A stretch of 55,898 nucleotides of DNA, from assembly GCF_014697075.1 (NCBI RefSeq), contig NZ_JACJRE010000049.1, positions 1-55,898 of the forward strand, given 5' to 3'. The translations under genes and the position numbers were made by a program. Shown here piece by piece: positions 18,298 through 28,700 of this stretch (position 1 is its first letter; each line of letters opens with the position of its first letter). This stretch comes from Tolypothrix sp. FACHB-123. GTDB taxonomy: Bacteria; Cyanobacteriota; Cyanobacteriia; Cyanobacteriales; Nostocaceae. The notes beneath the pieces are model-generated. The model was not told the DNA's origin. It did not search any database and worked only from the letters and a program-made list of their open reading frames with translations.

Positions 18298-20220
18298 ATG
18301 GAAATTTTAGAAACAATTGGGTTTGATTTGGGACATGGTGAAACAGCCGTGGCTAAAGCGATAGTGGAGAGTATTGAACCTCCTCAAATGTTGGAGATTA
18401 ATAATAGGAAAAATCAAATTACGGCTCTTGGTTGGCATCCTAGGCTTGGTTATCTTGTCGGAGAACAAGCATTAATTCAAGCTGGCGTTACCCAATTAAC
18501 AATCTCTTTCAAGCAAAAACCAAACAACGACCCCAAGTATCAAGAAACAATTAGTACTTTTGTTACCACCTACTACCGCCTTTTAAAGGAAAGTAAACAA
18601 ATTGAAGGTGGAGAAAATACTTACTTTTACGTTGGTTGTCCTTCTGGATGGTCTGTGAGCGATCGCACAGAATATCAAAAGTTACTACAATCAGCTGGAA
18701 TCAATTTACTCAATGTTGTTCCTGAATCGCGGGCTGCTTTTATGCAAGCCAAAGAAGCCGGAAAACTAGAGTATAAAAAACTCCTTTCATCGGTGCTAAT
18801 TGTCGATATTGGCTCTTCAACTACAGATTTTACTCTGGTTAAAAGTTTACAAGAAATCCCCATAGATTTTGGCAGTAATACTTTAGGCGCATCGTTAATT
18901 GACAAAGCTATTTTTGAGCGCACTCTGGCTAAACATGAGCAAAAAGCATTATTAGAAAAAGTATTTACAGAATATCCCCATCACCAAGCTCGTTGTGAAC
19001 TTGCTTGTCGTAAAACTAAAGAAGATTACTTTTCTAATGAACAGCTATATAGTGATGCCCAATCCTTTGCTCGTGGCTTTGAGTCTATCAACGAGCAAAT
19101 TTATTTTATTCCCCAAGTTAACCAATTAATTATGGAAGAGATATTGCATCAACCTTTGCCAGAATTAGCACAAAAAAGTTGGATGCAATCATTTCGTGAT
19201 GCAGTCTTAGAAGCAAAAAAGCAGCTAGATAAACAAGGAATTGTGCCAAAGATTTTGCTGATGACTGGTGGTGCCTCCCGGATGAAATTTACACACCAAA
19301 TCTGTCAAGAAATCTTTCCCGAACCAGAAACCCTCCTCCGCCCAGATCCTGAACCAGAACGTTGTATTGCATTAGGTTTAGCGCGTGTAGGTAGATGGGA
19401 TTTGCGTGCTACTGCCTTCCAACAAGAAGTTAACAAACTCGTTGAATCAAACAAGCTCAAAGAATTGATTACCAGGCATATTCCAGAGTTAATTGAATTG
19501 TTAACTCAGCCACTAACAAATAGTTTAATTGAAAACGCAGTTCGACCAGGAGTAAAAGACTGGCGCAAGCATAAAATCAAGACTTTAGCCGATTTAGAAA
19601 CTTCAATTAAAATTCAAGCAGAACAGTGGTTACAAGGCGATATTGCCCAGCAGATAATTAATAATCAATGCATTAATTGGTTTAACAATAAAATTCAGCC
19701 AGACTTATCCGCCCAAACAGATCCAATATGCCGCAAGTTTCAAATACCGAGAAGTAGTTTAAGGTTTGAGGATAGCATTGATCCAAGTTTTGTTAACCCT
19801 GAACTAACAATTGGTGATGCTATTCTTGCCGACACAGTAGCATTTATTGTCAACATTGTAATTGGTGGGGGTACTCTTGGTAGCATTATTACTTTGATAC
19901 TAACCGGACATTTTACATGGCCGATTGTCTTAATATATGGTGCTTCGGTGATGGCTGCTGGAATGGAGTTAAATCGTAAAGATGTTCAAGAAGTAATTAA
20001 AACAAATGTTAATGTTCCAGGTTGGCTACGTTCTAGTTTTTTGAGTGATCAGAAAATTGACGATATGTGTCAGCAAATCAAGCCCGATTTAGAAAAAGTG
20101 TTGCGAGAACAACTAACAGCAAATCAGGAGGCTTTTAACGAACTTATTACTAAAGTTGAGCAAGGTTTAGAAAAAGCTCTTTCCTCGAAAGTTCAGGAGG
20201 CAATAATTCTGATCCAATAG
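18298..20220 (+). CDS. membrane-anchored Hsp70/actin-like ATPase
   Basis: Predicted ATPase of the Hsp70/actin superfamily, 640 residues from the ATG at 18298; an in-frame GTG at 18253 is less likely because the family fold begins at GFDLGHGE. Visible motifs are phosphate-1 (GFDLGHGETAVAKA), phosphate-2 (LIVDIGSSTTDFTLV, about 166-180), a connecting motif (VVPESRAAFMQ) and the adenosine motif (ILLMTGGASRMKF, about 319-331). There is no DnaK-type substrate-binding beta sandwich. The C-terminal third is helical, with two membrane segments at about 511-537 and 540-556, then a soluble helical tail. It pairs with the preceding membrane protein. Function is inferred as a membrane-bound chaperone or filament-type ATPase; the client is unknown. 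Confidence 0.8.
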   Translation: MEILETIGFDLGHGETAVAKAIVESIEPPQMLEINNRKNQITALGWHPRLGYLVGEQALIQAGVTQLTISFKQKPNNDPKYQETISTFVTTYYRLLKESKQIEGGENTYFYVGCPSGWSVSDRTEYQKLLQSAGINLLNVVPESRAAFMQAKEAGKLEYKKLLSSVLIVDIGSSTTDFTLVKSLQEIPIDFGSNTLGASLIDKAIFERTLAKHEQKALLEKVFTEYPHHQARCELACRKTKEDYFSNEQLYSDAQSFARGFESINEQIYFIPQVNQLIMEEILHQPLPELAQKSWMQSFRDAVLEAKKQLDKQGIVPKILLMTGGASRMKFTHQICQEIFPEPETLLRPDPEPERCIALGLARVGRWDLRATAFQQEVNKLVESNKLKELITRHIPELIELLTQPLTNSLIENAVRPGVKDWRKHKIKTLADLETSIKIQAEQWLQGDIAQQIINNQCINWFNNKIQPDLSAQTDPICRKFQIPRSSLRFEDSIDPSFVNPELTIGDAILADTVAFIVNIVIGGGTLGSIITLILTGHFTWPIVLIYGASVMAAGMELNRKDVQEVIKTNVNVPGWLRSSFLSDQKIDDMCQQIKPDLEKVLREQLTANQEAFNELITKVEQGLEKALSSKVQEAIILIQ

Positions 20221-20480
20221 TGGGATTGGTAGGATATCTAAGTCTTTTTTAATCCAAAAAACTAAATAATATAACAGCTTGATTTTTTTGATTTTCAAAC
20301 TGTTAGGAATTTGCAAGAATTAAATCTTGATAGGCTTTGTTGCATGAATGAAAAAAATTTAGTCCTCCCATTTGTGACTTTCAGGCTAGCCTAATTGGAT
20401 AAGCTAATGCGCGTCTAAATTGCATAACTATTAATAAGGGTTGTTAAACATTGACTATCAACAATCAACTGTCAACAGCC

Positions 20481-20843
20481 CTAACGATGGTTTTTGCAAC
20501 TTAAAAGCAAAATACCTAATGACACGAACAATGGGTTCAGAAAATAGATCAGGGGAAAAGCGATTAAAAGACATACTGTACCTGCTAATGTCCACCAAAA
20601 AGCAGATTGGCGTTTTCGTACCAGAACAGTAAGTGCGATCGCCCACAGAACTGCACCCACAGTAATAAATGCTCCTGGCCCTGGCGCACCAAAATAACGA
20701 TACAAGCTATTCTGAATCGTTACATACAGCGCCCCATCGTACTGCATTTTGGCAGGCAATTCTAAAATATGGGCAAATTCCAATCCTGTAAATAATGCTA
20801 CTAGTATAATTGTGAGCGATCGCCAGATTCTCAGAAACATCAT
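20481..20843 (-). CDS. DUF1772-like membrane protein, C-terminus frameshifted
   Basis: A 120-residue hydrophobic protein with about four membrane segments and the motif LEFAHILELPAKM, recalling DUF1772 (anthrone-oxygenase-like) proteins. Relatives continue with a polar EPIN-type motif after the third helix. Here the frame reads YFLNPLFVSLG, but the next frame over the same bases reads LFSEPIVRVIR. A one-base shift near 20545-20565 therefore appears to have replaced the true C-terminus. The start overlaps the methyltransferase stop (ATGA, 20840-20843), so translation is coupled. It may be a decayed last gene of the cluster. Confidence 0.6.
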   Translation of the reverse strand: MMFLRIWRSLTIILVALFTGLEFAHILELPAKMQYDGALYVTIQNSLYRYFGAPGPGAFITVGAVLWAIALTVLVRKRQSAFWWTLAGTVCLLIAFPLIYFLNPLFVSLGILLLSCKNHR

Positions 20844-21526
20844 GACCTCTTAAAGGCAATACAAGCAATACTAGTAAAGCGAGCTAGCCCAACGGGAAAC
20901 GAAAGAAACTGAAGCTGAGTCAGCCCGGCTTCGTGTATAAGCATTGACAGTTCTTCTTGACTAAAACATCGATTTCCCCAATACCACTGAATTAACCAAC
21001 CCAATAATCCAGACTGAGTGACGACAACAATCAAAGGTGCGCCTGGACGCAGAACCCTGACCATTTCCCGTAATCCTTGTAGCGGATTGGGTAAGTGTTC
21101 GATTGTGTGGGCACAGATGACAGCATCAAAAGCACAATCTGCAAAAGGCAAAGTATTGACATCACTTTGATAAACTTGATGAGGAACCTTTGCCAGAGAA
21201 AGTTTTTGATCTGCTTTGTTCAGCATTTGGGCTGAAATATCAACTCCAGTGATATGTGCTTTGGGGTTAATAATTTGAGCAAATGCCAGACTGAAAGCTG
21301 CTGTACCAATACCGCAATCACAAATGGTTAATTTATCTTGACTGTGAGGTAACATATCGGCATTTTTCAGCGATCGCCATAACTCTCTGTAAGCATGGCT
21401 ATAACCTAAAACCTGAAGATGTTGATGCCACCAGGAAGCAGCTTGATTATAGGTTTGAGACAGTTGCGCGTTTGTGGGATAAACTCGTTGAACAGAGATT
21501 TGCCACCATCCGATTGTCCATTCCAT
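20840..21526 (-). CDS. class I SAM-dependent methyltransferase
   Basis: Methyl transfer from S-adenosylmethionine to an unknown small molecule. Motif I reads DCGIGTAAFSLAFA, and motifs II-III follow with SDVNTLPFADCAFDAVICAHTIEHL and MVRVLRPGAPLIVVV, the type-11/UbiE-like pattern. I chose the ATG at 21526 because GAGG lies about eight bases upstream; a TTG six bases earlier also exists. The product is 228 residues, with WGNRCFSQEEL near the C-terminus. It lies between DUF3703 and the DUF1772-like gene on the same strand and overlaps the latter by four bases. Confidence 0.88.
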   Translation of the reverse strand: MEWTIGWWQISVQRVYPTNAQLSQTYNQAASWWHQHLQVLGYSHAYRELWRSLKNADMLPHSQDKLTICDCGIGTAAFSLAFAQIINPKAHITGVDISAQMLNKADQKLSLAKVPHQVYQSDVNTLPFADCAFDAVICAHTIEHLPNPLQGLREMVRVLRPGAPLIVVVTQSGLLGWLIQWYWGNRCFSQEELSMLIHEAGLTQLQFLSFPVGLARFTSIACIAFKRS

Positions 21527-21641
21527 TGTCAAACCTCATTGATGCATGACTGTAATTTCACAGTCGCTTTGAAGCTGGCATTTATCCCTAACCAAATGGA
21601 TAGATAAAAGGATAGTTTTAAAAGTAGTTCAAATCGCAAAA

Positions 21642-21986
21642 CTACTGATTCAGAATTTGTTGAATATCTTCTGGGATAGACATTTTTTCTGAGTCATCAA
21701 CATTGGCTTTACCTCCTCTGAGGTATCTTTTTTTTCCAGACAAGAGTGTTAAGGGAATTGCTAAAACTGTTGACATTAGTTGCATAGAAATCTCCTGAAA
21801 GTCTTTTTGTTTCCAGGCGAGTTTCAGCATATTCCAATGGGCAATTGGATGAGCGATCGCATCATTCTGTCCGAGAATGTGAGCGCGTTGTAAGGCTATC
21901 CATGCTGATTCAAAGTCTTGCTCTGCAATCAATGTTTTCGCTTTGCTAAGTTCTGCTTGGAAATGTTCATATACAATCGCTTTCAT
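21642..21986 (-). CDS. DUF3703 family protein
   Basis: Small soluble protein of 114 residues. The HILGQNDAIAHPIAHWNMLKLAWKQKD region and the downstream PLTLLSGKKRYLRGGKANV match the DUF3703 pattern (conserved His/Trp helix, then a Gly-rich end). Function is unknown; its members often sit beside small enzyme genes. A strong Shine-Dalgarno GGAGG lies eight bases before the ATG. It lies 18 bases after the DJ-1/PfpI stop, so the two are very likely cotranscribed. Confidence 0.78.
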   Translation of the reverse strand: MKAIVYEHFQAELSKAKTLIAEQDFESAWIALQRAHILGQNDAIAHPIAHWNMLKLAWKQKDFQEISMQLMSTVLAIPLTLLSGKKRYLRGGKANVDDSEKMSIPEDIQQILNQ

Positions 21987-22004
21987 CTAATTATCCTCCA
22001 AATA

Positions 22005-22628
22005 TTAACTTGATGAGCTTGTTAGTTTTTGCAAGGTGAAATAATAAGAGGAATCACCTGTTTTAAAAAGTCCATACCAGGCTTCGAGAATTTGGGCATC
22101 GTAAATATCAAGCTTTTTGAAAATGTGGTAAGCAAACTCAAGAGGAGCGGTAGAGTTTGCAGTAATAACATCACCAGCTGTCACCGCCGGTTGATTTTGA
22201 TAAAAAGCTGCTCCACCATAGTTTGTTGCTTGCAAATACTCGGAGGCATTACTGGTGTGGGCTTTATCATCCAAGATGCCGACACGCGCTAATCCTGCGG
22301 TTGCACCACAAATCGCCGCAATTGGGATACCTCCTGCCAGGAAGGCTTTTGCTGTTGCCAAAATTTCAGTATTTGAGCCTGCATCCCATGCCTCACCTCC
22401 TGGCAGAATGAGCATGGCGCTTGAGTCTAGTTCGTCGAGGGTGATATCAGGCAGAATTGTCACTCCCCCAATGGTTGTCACAGGTTCCGCATCTAAGCCA
22501 ACGGTTTGCACGCGATAGCGTCCAGGGTGTTTTTGAAATGCCGGGTTGTTTATTCCCGCAACGGTAAAACCAATTTCCCAATCAGCAAGGGTATTAAATA
22601 CGAATAGATGGACGATTTGCTTTTCCAT
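22005..22628 (-). CDS. DJ-1/PfpI family protein
   Basis: Class I glutamine-amidotransferase-like fold, 207 residues from the ATG at 22628; a TTG nine bases upstream is the alternative. The nucleophile elbow AAICGATAGLA carries the conserved Cys, and MLILPGGEAWD carries the usual acidic residue before it. Relatives include glyoxalases, chaperone-deglycases, isonitrile hydratases and proteases; this sequence does not let me choose. It lies directly after the LAL regulator on the same strand and likely leads the four-gene unit. Confidence 0.85.
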   Translation of the reverse strand: MEKQIVHLFVFNTLADWEIGFTVAGINNPAFQKHPGRYRVQTVGLDAEPVTTIGGVTILPDITLDELDSSAMLILPGGEAWDAGSNTEILATAKAFLAGGIPIAAICGATAGLARVGILDDKAHTSNASEYLQATNYGGAAFYQNQPAVTAGDVITANSTAPLEFAYHIFKKLDIYDAQILEAWYGLFKTGDSSYYFTLQKLTSSSS

Positions 22629-22760
22629 ACAATACAAGTGGGGAAGTAGATTCGCTTGTTACCAAAAAAAGTTTTTTATCTTCCCCAGATTCCCCAGCTT
22701 AACAAGTGTGCCTCATTCGTTCACTAGCCGAAAGGATAGGTGTTGGAGTTAGACTTTCTC

Positions 22761-25463
22761 CTAGAATAAAATCCCTAATTCTCTAGCTTTCGCTACAGCT
22801 TGAGTGCGATTGTTGACTTCCAACTTGCCGTAGATATTTCGCGCGTGCCATTTGACAGCAGCCAGACTGACAAAAAGTCGCTCGGCGATCGCCTGATTCG
22901 ACATTCCAGTTGCTAGATAATTTAGCACTTCCAGTTCGCGGTCAGTTAATGGCTCAATCAACGCTGAGACTGAAGTAGATTTATTCTGCTCCACTGAACC
23001 AGATACAGCTAATAAAAGATGCACTTGTGAGGTATGAATATTCTTTGAGACAGCGTGTTGCAATAACTCTGTCATTGGTTTTCCTTCATCTAAAAACAGA
23101 CGAATGTAATTGCCTTGGCGGGGAATATTCAAGGCTTGATTGAGATAATTTAGAGATTCTTTTCTATCTCCTTGAGCTTGCAAAACCAACGCCTGTAAAA
23201 GCAAGGTTTCCATAACGCGGATAGTTCGTCCGCCTATTTGAGCAAATTCATACAATCGCTTAAGCAATCCCAGGGCATCTTGTAAATGAGATGAAGATGA
23301 CTTATGTTGACCGTAAGCTAGTAGTACTCTGGCATAAGTTAAGTAATCGAGTTCGGAACCTGTCGGAAACTGTTCAGTTCGACTATAGTGCAGTTCACCC
23401 TCTACACTCAGATTACTGTTCTCTGCCCAGGCGATCGCCGCATCTAAATTTCCTTCTGCCAAATGCAATCTCACCTTACAGGTTTCAACAGCCAGGATGG
23501 TCGGCCAGAGCCAAATTTGACAGCGTTCAGCCCCAAGAATGGCAGCCCACGCTGCTTTTAAGTCTCCTTGAGACAGGCGTACTCGTGCCAGTGTAATATA
23601 GCCCATCATCAATCCAGGCTGCTGATTCTCAATAGCGCGCTCAATGCTTTGGGTAAGATGTTGTGCAGCTGCTTCTAACTGGTTTTGTTCTCTTAATACA
23701 TCAGCTAACGCTACCTGCACCAAAACACCTGCATAAGTTGCTAACCAACGTCGTTGCGTTGCTAGTTCCAAGCCTTGCTGACACAGAGAAGTTGCTAACT
23801 CCAGTTTTCCTCGCAATGCCAGAAACTGTGCTTGTAAATAAAGCCCTGCGATCGCGGGATCGGCTGTGCCTTGTGCCTTACCAATAGAGCTAACTTCTGT
23901 TAGTAATGGCTTTGCTCCCTCATAATTATCGGCAACAAAATAAGTCACACCAAGATTGAGCATAATTAGCGATCGCAACCAAGAATGGTCTGACGGCAAT
24001 AATTGCAAAGCTTTTTCCATGAATGCGACTGATTGGGCTGTATTTCCTTGCTGACGCGCTTGCATTCCTTTAAGTGCGGCTACTAACCCCCAAAGGCGAT
24101 CGCTGTTTTCAGTGGTATCAATACCTTGATTTAACAAGCTTTCTAAGGTTTTGAAGACGCCAACTGTATCGGGAAACGAAGAAGTGGTGAAAGCAGCCCA
24201 GGCTTTAGCTACAAGTAACCAGGGACGGGTATAAGTCAGTTGTGCGGGTAATGCGTTCAGAGCATTACCCAAAGCGATCGCATCAATGCGAGGGTTTTCT
24301 GTGGTTTGAATTTCTTGCTCAATTAAAAAAGCTGCATACTCAAATGTCTCTGCTGAGATGGCGTGTTTAATAGCATCTGTAATATATCCCTGCTGTTCGT
24401 ACCATTGGGCAGCATAATGATGATATTTCCCAATACAATCTGGTTTTCTGCGGTGCAGAATATGACGCAGTGACTCAGCAAACAGATGATGATAGCGATA
24501 CCAGGTGCGATTACCGTCCAATGCAATGACAAATAAGTTTTGCCGCTCCAATTGCTCTAAAATCTCGGCTCCATTTACCGCATCTTCTCGCATCAGAGCT
24601 TCACAGAGGGAGCCGCACATCTGCTCTAGGATAGAGGTTCGCAACAGAAACAATTGCAAGGACGGCGATTGCCGTTGTAAAACTTCCTCGACCAGATAAT
24701 CTAGGATATAGCGCTTATCTCCGCCAAATGATTCAATGAAAACCTCTAAATTAGTATTATCACGTAAGGAAAGCATAGCTAACTGCAACCCGGCAATCCA
24801 TCCTTCAGTTTTTGTTTGCAAAATTGCTATCTGTGACTCTGTTAATGGCACTGCTATAGACTGATGCAAAAATGTGGCGGCTTCTGCATCAGTGAAACGT
24901 AAATCATCTGCCCGTATTTGGGTTAATTGGTTGCGGACGCGCCATTTGGCTAAAGGTAGGGGTGGATCAACACGAGTTGCGATCGCTAAATGGATCTGTG
25001 TTGGTAAATGCTCCAGAAAAAAAGTTAGCGTGTCATGAATTGCGGCAGTTTTAATTAGGTGATAATCATCCAAAATAAGAATTAAAGCCGTTTCCAGTTG
25101 TGCTAATTCATTAATTAACGGTGTCAAAAATACTTCAAATGGCACTGCTTCGCTCGCTTGTAACATTGCCAGCGTAGCTTCACCAATATGATGAATATTC
25201 TGCTGCAAAACAGCGATAATATATCTCCAAAAGCGCCTTAAATCGTTATCTTGGTCATCCAGGGAAAGCCAACTTACAGATACTTGAGTTTGATGTGCCC
25301 ATTCGCTCAACACAGTTGTCTTCCCAAAGCCAGCCGCAGCCGAAATTAGAATCAGTCTGCTGGTTAACCCCTGATTTAATTTTTCCCACAGGCGTTGCCG
25401 TTGCACTAGAGGCGAAGGTGACAATGGAAGATGCAACTTGGTTACTAGCAGAGGACTAAGCAT
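22761..25463 (-). CDS. LAL/MalT-type LuxR-family transcription activator
   Basis: Large ATP-binding regulator. It has a STAND-type NTPase domain at the N-terminus with Walker A ISAAAGFGKTTVLSEW near residues 40-55 and Walker B-like LILILDDYHLI. A long TPR-like helical sensor region fills the middle. A LuxR helix-turn-helix at the end (LTDRELEVLNYLATGMSNQAIAERL, then VKWHARNIYGKL) completes the MalT layout. MalT-type proteins form ATP-dependent, inducer-controlled oligomers at promoters. I give the ATG at 25463 (900 residues); a GTG at 25478 is possible. It is upstream of and codirectional with DJ-1, DUF3703, methyltransferase and DUF1772-like genes, which are its likely targets. Confidence 0.9.
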   Translation of the reverse strand: MLSPLLVTKLHLPLSPSPLVQRQRLWEKLNQGLTSRLILISAAAGFGKTTVLSEWAHQTQVSVSWLSLDDQDNDLRRFWRYIIAVLQQNIHHIGEATLAMLQASEAVPFEVFLTPLINELAQLETALILILDDYHLIKTAAIHDTLTFFLEHLPTQIHLAIATRVDPPLPLAKWRVRNQLTQIRADDLRFTDAEAATFLHQSIAVPLTESQIAILQTKTEGWIAGLQLAMLSLRDNTNLEVFIESFGGDKRYILDYLVEEVLQRQSPSLQLFLLRTSILEQMCGSLCEALMREDAVNGAEILEQLERQNLFVIALDGNRTWYRYHHLFAESLRHILHRRKPDCIGKYHHYAAQWYEQQGYITDAIKHAISAETFEYAAFLIEQEIQTTENPRIDAIALGNALNALPAQLTYTRPWLLVAKAWAAFTTSSFPDTVGVFKTLESLLNQGIDTTENSDRLWGLVAALKGMQARQQGNTAQSVAFMEKALQLLPSDHSWLRSLIMLNLGVTYFVADNYEGAKPLLTEVSSIGKAQGTADPAIAGLYLQAQFLALRGKLELATSLCQQGLELATQRRWLATYAGVLVQVALADVLREQNQLEAAAQHLTQSIERAIENQQPGLMMGYITLARVRLSQGDLKAAWAAILGAERCQIWLWPTILAVETCKVRLHLAEGNLDAAIAWAENSNLSVEGELHYSRTEQFPTGSELDYLTYARVLLAYGQHKSSSSHLQDALGLLKRLYEFAQIGGRTIRVMETLLLQALVLQAQGDRKESLNYLNQALNIPRQGNYIRLFLDEGKPMTELLQHAVSKNIHTSQVHLLLAVSGSVEQNKSTSVSALIEPLTDRELEVLNYLATGMSNQAIAERLFVSLAAVKWHARNIYGKLEVNNRTQAVAKARELGILF

Positions 25464-25587
25464 ATTGAATATCTGCACAAACCCTTGTTTTCAGGATAAC
25501 AAAACAAGCATTTTCTCTTCATCCATCTAGTAAGCTAGTGGAACTAAAAACCAAACTCTGTTAAATATAATACCGAGTTGAAGAACG

Positions 25588-25625
25588 TAGCCCCGTTCGC
25601 GGAGCGTTGCCGAAGGCTAGGGGCT
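25588..25625. repeat. palindromic intergenic repeat
   Basis: AGCCCC at 25589-25594 pairs with GGGGCT at 25620-25625 around GC-rich GTTCGCGGAGCG text. The wording resembles small palindromic repeats scattered in Nostoc-type genomes; related text is at 52023-52050. Confidence 0.55.
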
Positions 25626-25706
25626 TTCCGCAGGATAATTATGGGGGATTTTATGAATATTTTGCTGAGAACATTCAAGAAGCGTCTCAGGCAAAATCAA
25701 AGGTCA

Positions 25707-28700
25707 CTAATCATTGCTCATTCTTCCCGCCAAACAAGCGACGATGTATAGCAATTGCCCAGGTTCAACGGGTTTAGCAATGTGCATTTGATATCCTGCT
25801 GCTAGCGCCTCTGTTTGCTCTGCATCTCCAGCATAGGCGGTGAGGGCGGCGGCGGGAATTTGCCCTCCAGCTTCAGCATCCAGCGCCCTTACCTGACGAA
25901 TCAAATCATAACCGTCTTGCTCTGGCAAACCAAGATCAGACAGCAGAACATCGTAGCCGTTAGGGTTAGCCATCAAGGTTGAGATTGCAGCATTAGCTGA
26001 TGCAACAGCTGTCACTTCTACTCCGTATTGCTCAAGGCTAACCATAAATAACTGGCGAATATCCGGTTCGTCATCAACAACCAGTACCCGCACACCCGCT
26101 AATGAGGTAATATTCCCACTTGGCACTTCTAAGCGTTCTTGTAAGGCGACTAATTGTCTAGTAATCAGCAGAGAATGTTCACTCGATTGAGTTTGTAAAG
26201 GTAGGATGATTGTAAAAGTTGCCCCTTGACCATCACCCTGGCTCTCTGCTTCAACTGTACCGCCGTGGAGTTCTACTAAGTGACGCACAATCGAAAGCCC
26301 CAGCCCTAGACCAGGGTTTGAGCGCCTTCTGCTACCATCAGCTTGACGGAAGCGCTCGAAAATATAAGGGAGAAAATCGGGTCTAATACCGCTACCTGTG
26401 TCGCTAACTTGAATTTCAGCGTGGAAATCACTGTACTCTAGAGTGATATTAATTCTGCCTCCGGCTGGGGTAAATTTAATCGCGTTAGAAAGCAAGTTCC
26501 ACATCACCTGCTGTAAGCGATTGGGATCGCCGTTTATCCTGATGTCTGTGGGATTTAACCTGGTTTCAATTTGGATATTTTTGGCTTTGGCTGATATCTG
26601 GACAACATCAATCGCAGCTTCAATCACCGCTACAAGCTCAATTAATTCAGCATTGACACGCAGCCTACCAGCGCTGATAAGTGAGACATCTAACAAATCC
26701 CCAATGAGCTGGGCTTGAGCTATGGCGCTGCGCTCAATTGCTTCTAATCCTTGATTAAGGATCTCTTGTTCGAGATTTGACCGCCGTAGCAACTGTGCCC
26801 ACCCCAGTAAAGAATTAAGCGGATTACGCAGTTCATGAGAAAGAACTGATAAAAACTCATCTTTAGCACGGTTAGCTGTTTCCGCAGCAGCACGAACTGA
26901 TTGTTCTTGAGTAAGCAACTGAGCGCGTTCTGCTTCCAATCGCTTTTGCTGGGTAATATCCTCAATTACTAAAAGAATTAATTGCATCTCGTCGATTTGT
27001 GGCAATCTCCGCGCATTCAGCCGCATAATTTTGTGTCCAATTGACTCAAAGTTATGCTCAACTTCTAAATCTTGAAATGGGGTATTGCTGGGGATAACAT
27101 CTTCTAAGAGCGATCGCAATAATGAGATATTCCACTGTCCATTGCCAAGTTCAAAAATCAACCGCTGTTCTGTTTGTGTAGGTACTACTTGGAAGGTTTG
27201 GTAGAAAGAGCGATTGGCTTTCACCACCCGTAACTCTAAATCCAGCACCAAAATCGATTCTCGTACCGTATCGACAATTGCTTGGGCGTAATCTCTTGAT
27301 GCTCTTAGCTGTTCGGTACTGCGTTTGAGTTCGTCAATGTCAACTAAAACAACCACAGCACCATCTATTTTGTTGTCGATTGTGCGGTAAGGTCGAATGC
27401 GTAAATCATACCAGTGTCCTTCTGAGTCTTGAACTTCCTGGGTTTTAAAGTTGAGAGTGCCAATCACTTCTAAAATTTGTTGCTCTAAATCAGAAATATT
27501 CAAGTTGTGATTAATGTTACCGATTGGTCGTCCGACATCCGTGGGAATTAGGTTAAAAATCCTCCCCGCCACCGGAGTAAACCGCCGAATCCGCAAATCG
27601 CCCCCCAACATGAGAATGGGAATATTAATATTGCTGAGTAAATTCTGCAAATCATTGGTTACCTCAGTTGACTCAAGATTCCGCCGTTGCAGTTCGTCGT
27701 TAATAATGTTTAGTTCTTCATTGGTTGCTTGAATTTCTTCTTTAGCAGTTTCTAATTCCTCATTAGTACTTTGTAATTCTTCGTTGCTAGAAAGGATTTC
27801 TTCGTTAGCAGCTCTCAAGTTTTGATTGGTAGCTTGCTGTTCCTCAATAATTGATTGCAGATATTCTTTTGTAGTTGCTAACTCCTGCTTCAGTGCGTTA
27901 ATTTCCTTTAGGGCAGCTATTTGTTGTTTCTGGGCAGACTTAATGTTGCGATCGCTTTTGGCGTTGCGCTCCGCGCCATCGCTAGCTGACTCAAAATCAA
28001 CAGGCGGTAGTGATGGTATATCTTCAAACATCACTAAAAAGTAGCGTTCTTCAGTGCGGGGAGATTTAAACGGTACAACTTCAACCTTAACCAACCTAAC
28101 TTGTCCGTTTTCGAGAATTTGGATATCTTCTTTTCGCACTGTCACCTTTCGTTGTTTTGCTTGGTGAATGGCAGTGCGTAGCTCTAGCCGCAATTCTTCT
28201 CTTGCCATCCTCAACAAATTAAAGCTCGGCCTGCCTGGTGGGGGTTGCAGATATAAATTAGTCTGTCCGCGAAATTGCAAAATCTCCAAATCGTTGTTAA
28301 TAACTACACCAACCGGGGCATAGTGATTTAACACAATTCGGTCGGCTGCTGTCTGAATTTCCACTTCATCCCAAGCATTCTCAATCGCTGGTTGCTGCTG
28401 AGTATTTACTACTAAGGGATAGTTACTGGCAATTATATTTATACCTAATCGAGTAGATGTCATTTTTCGGGTATAAATCTTGGACTTTCTGTCCGCCAGC
28501 GTAAACAAATTTGAAAATTCACCTACTGTCTCTGAGGTACCCAACATCAAAAAGCCACTTGGCTTGAGACCATAATGAAATATGGGTAGGAGTTTCTTCT
28601 GCATCGGGATACCCAAATAAATCAGTACATTGCGACAAGTAATCAGATCCAAGTGCGAAAAAGGCGGATCGGCAGTCAGGTTTTGCCTAGCAAAGATACA

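Noticed and set aside
20458-20646. Separate 62-codon minus-strand gene overlapping the DUF1772-like end
   Set aside because: Its only meaningful part is the shifted C-terminus of the DUF1772-like gene; it has no independent start signal.
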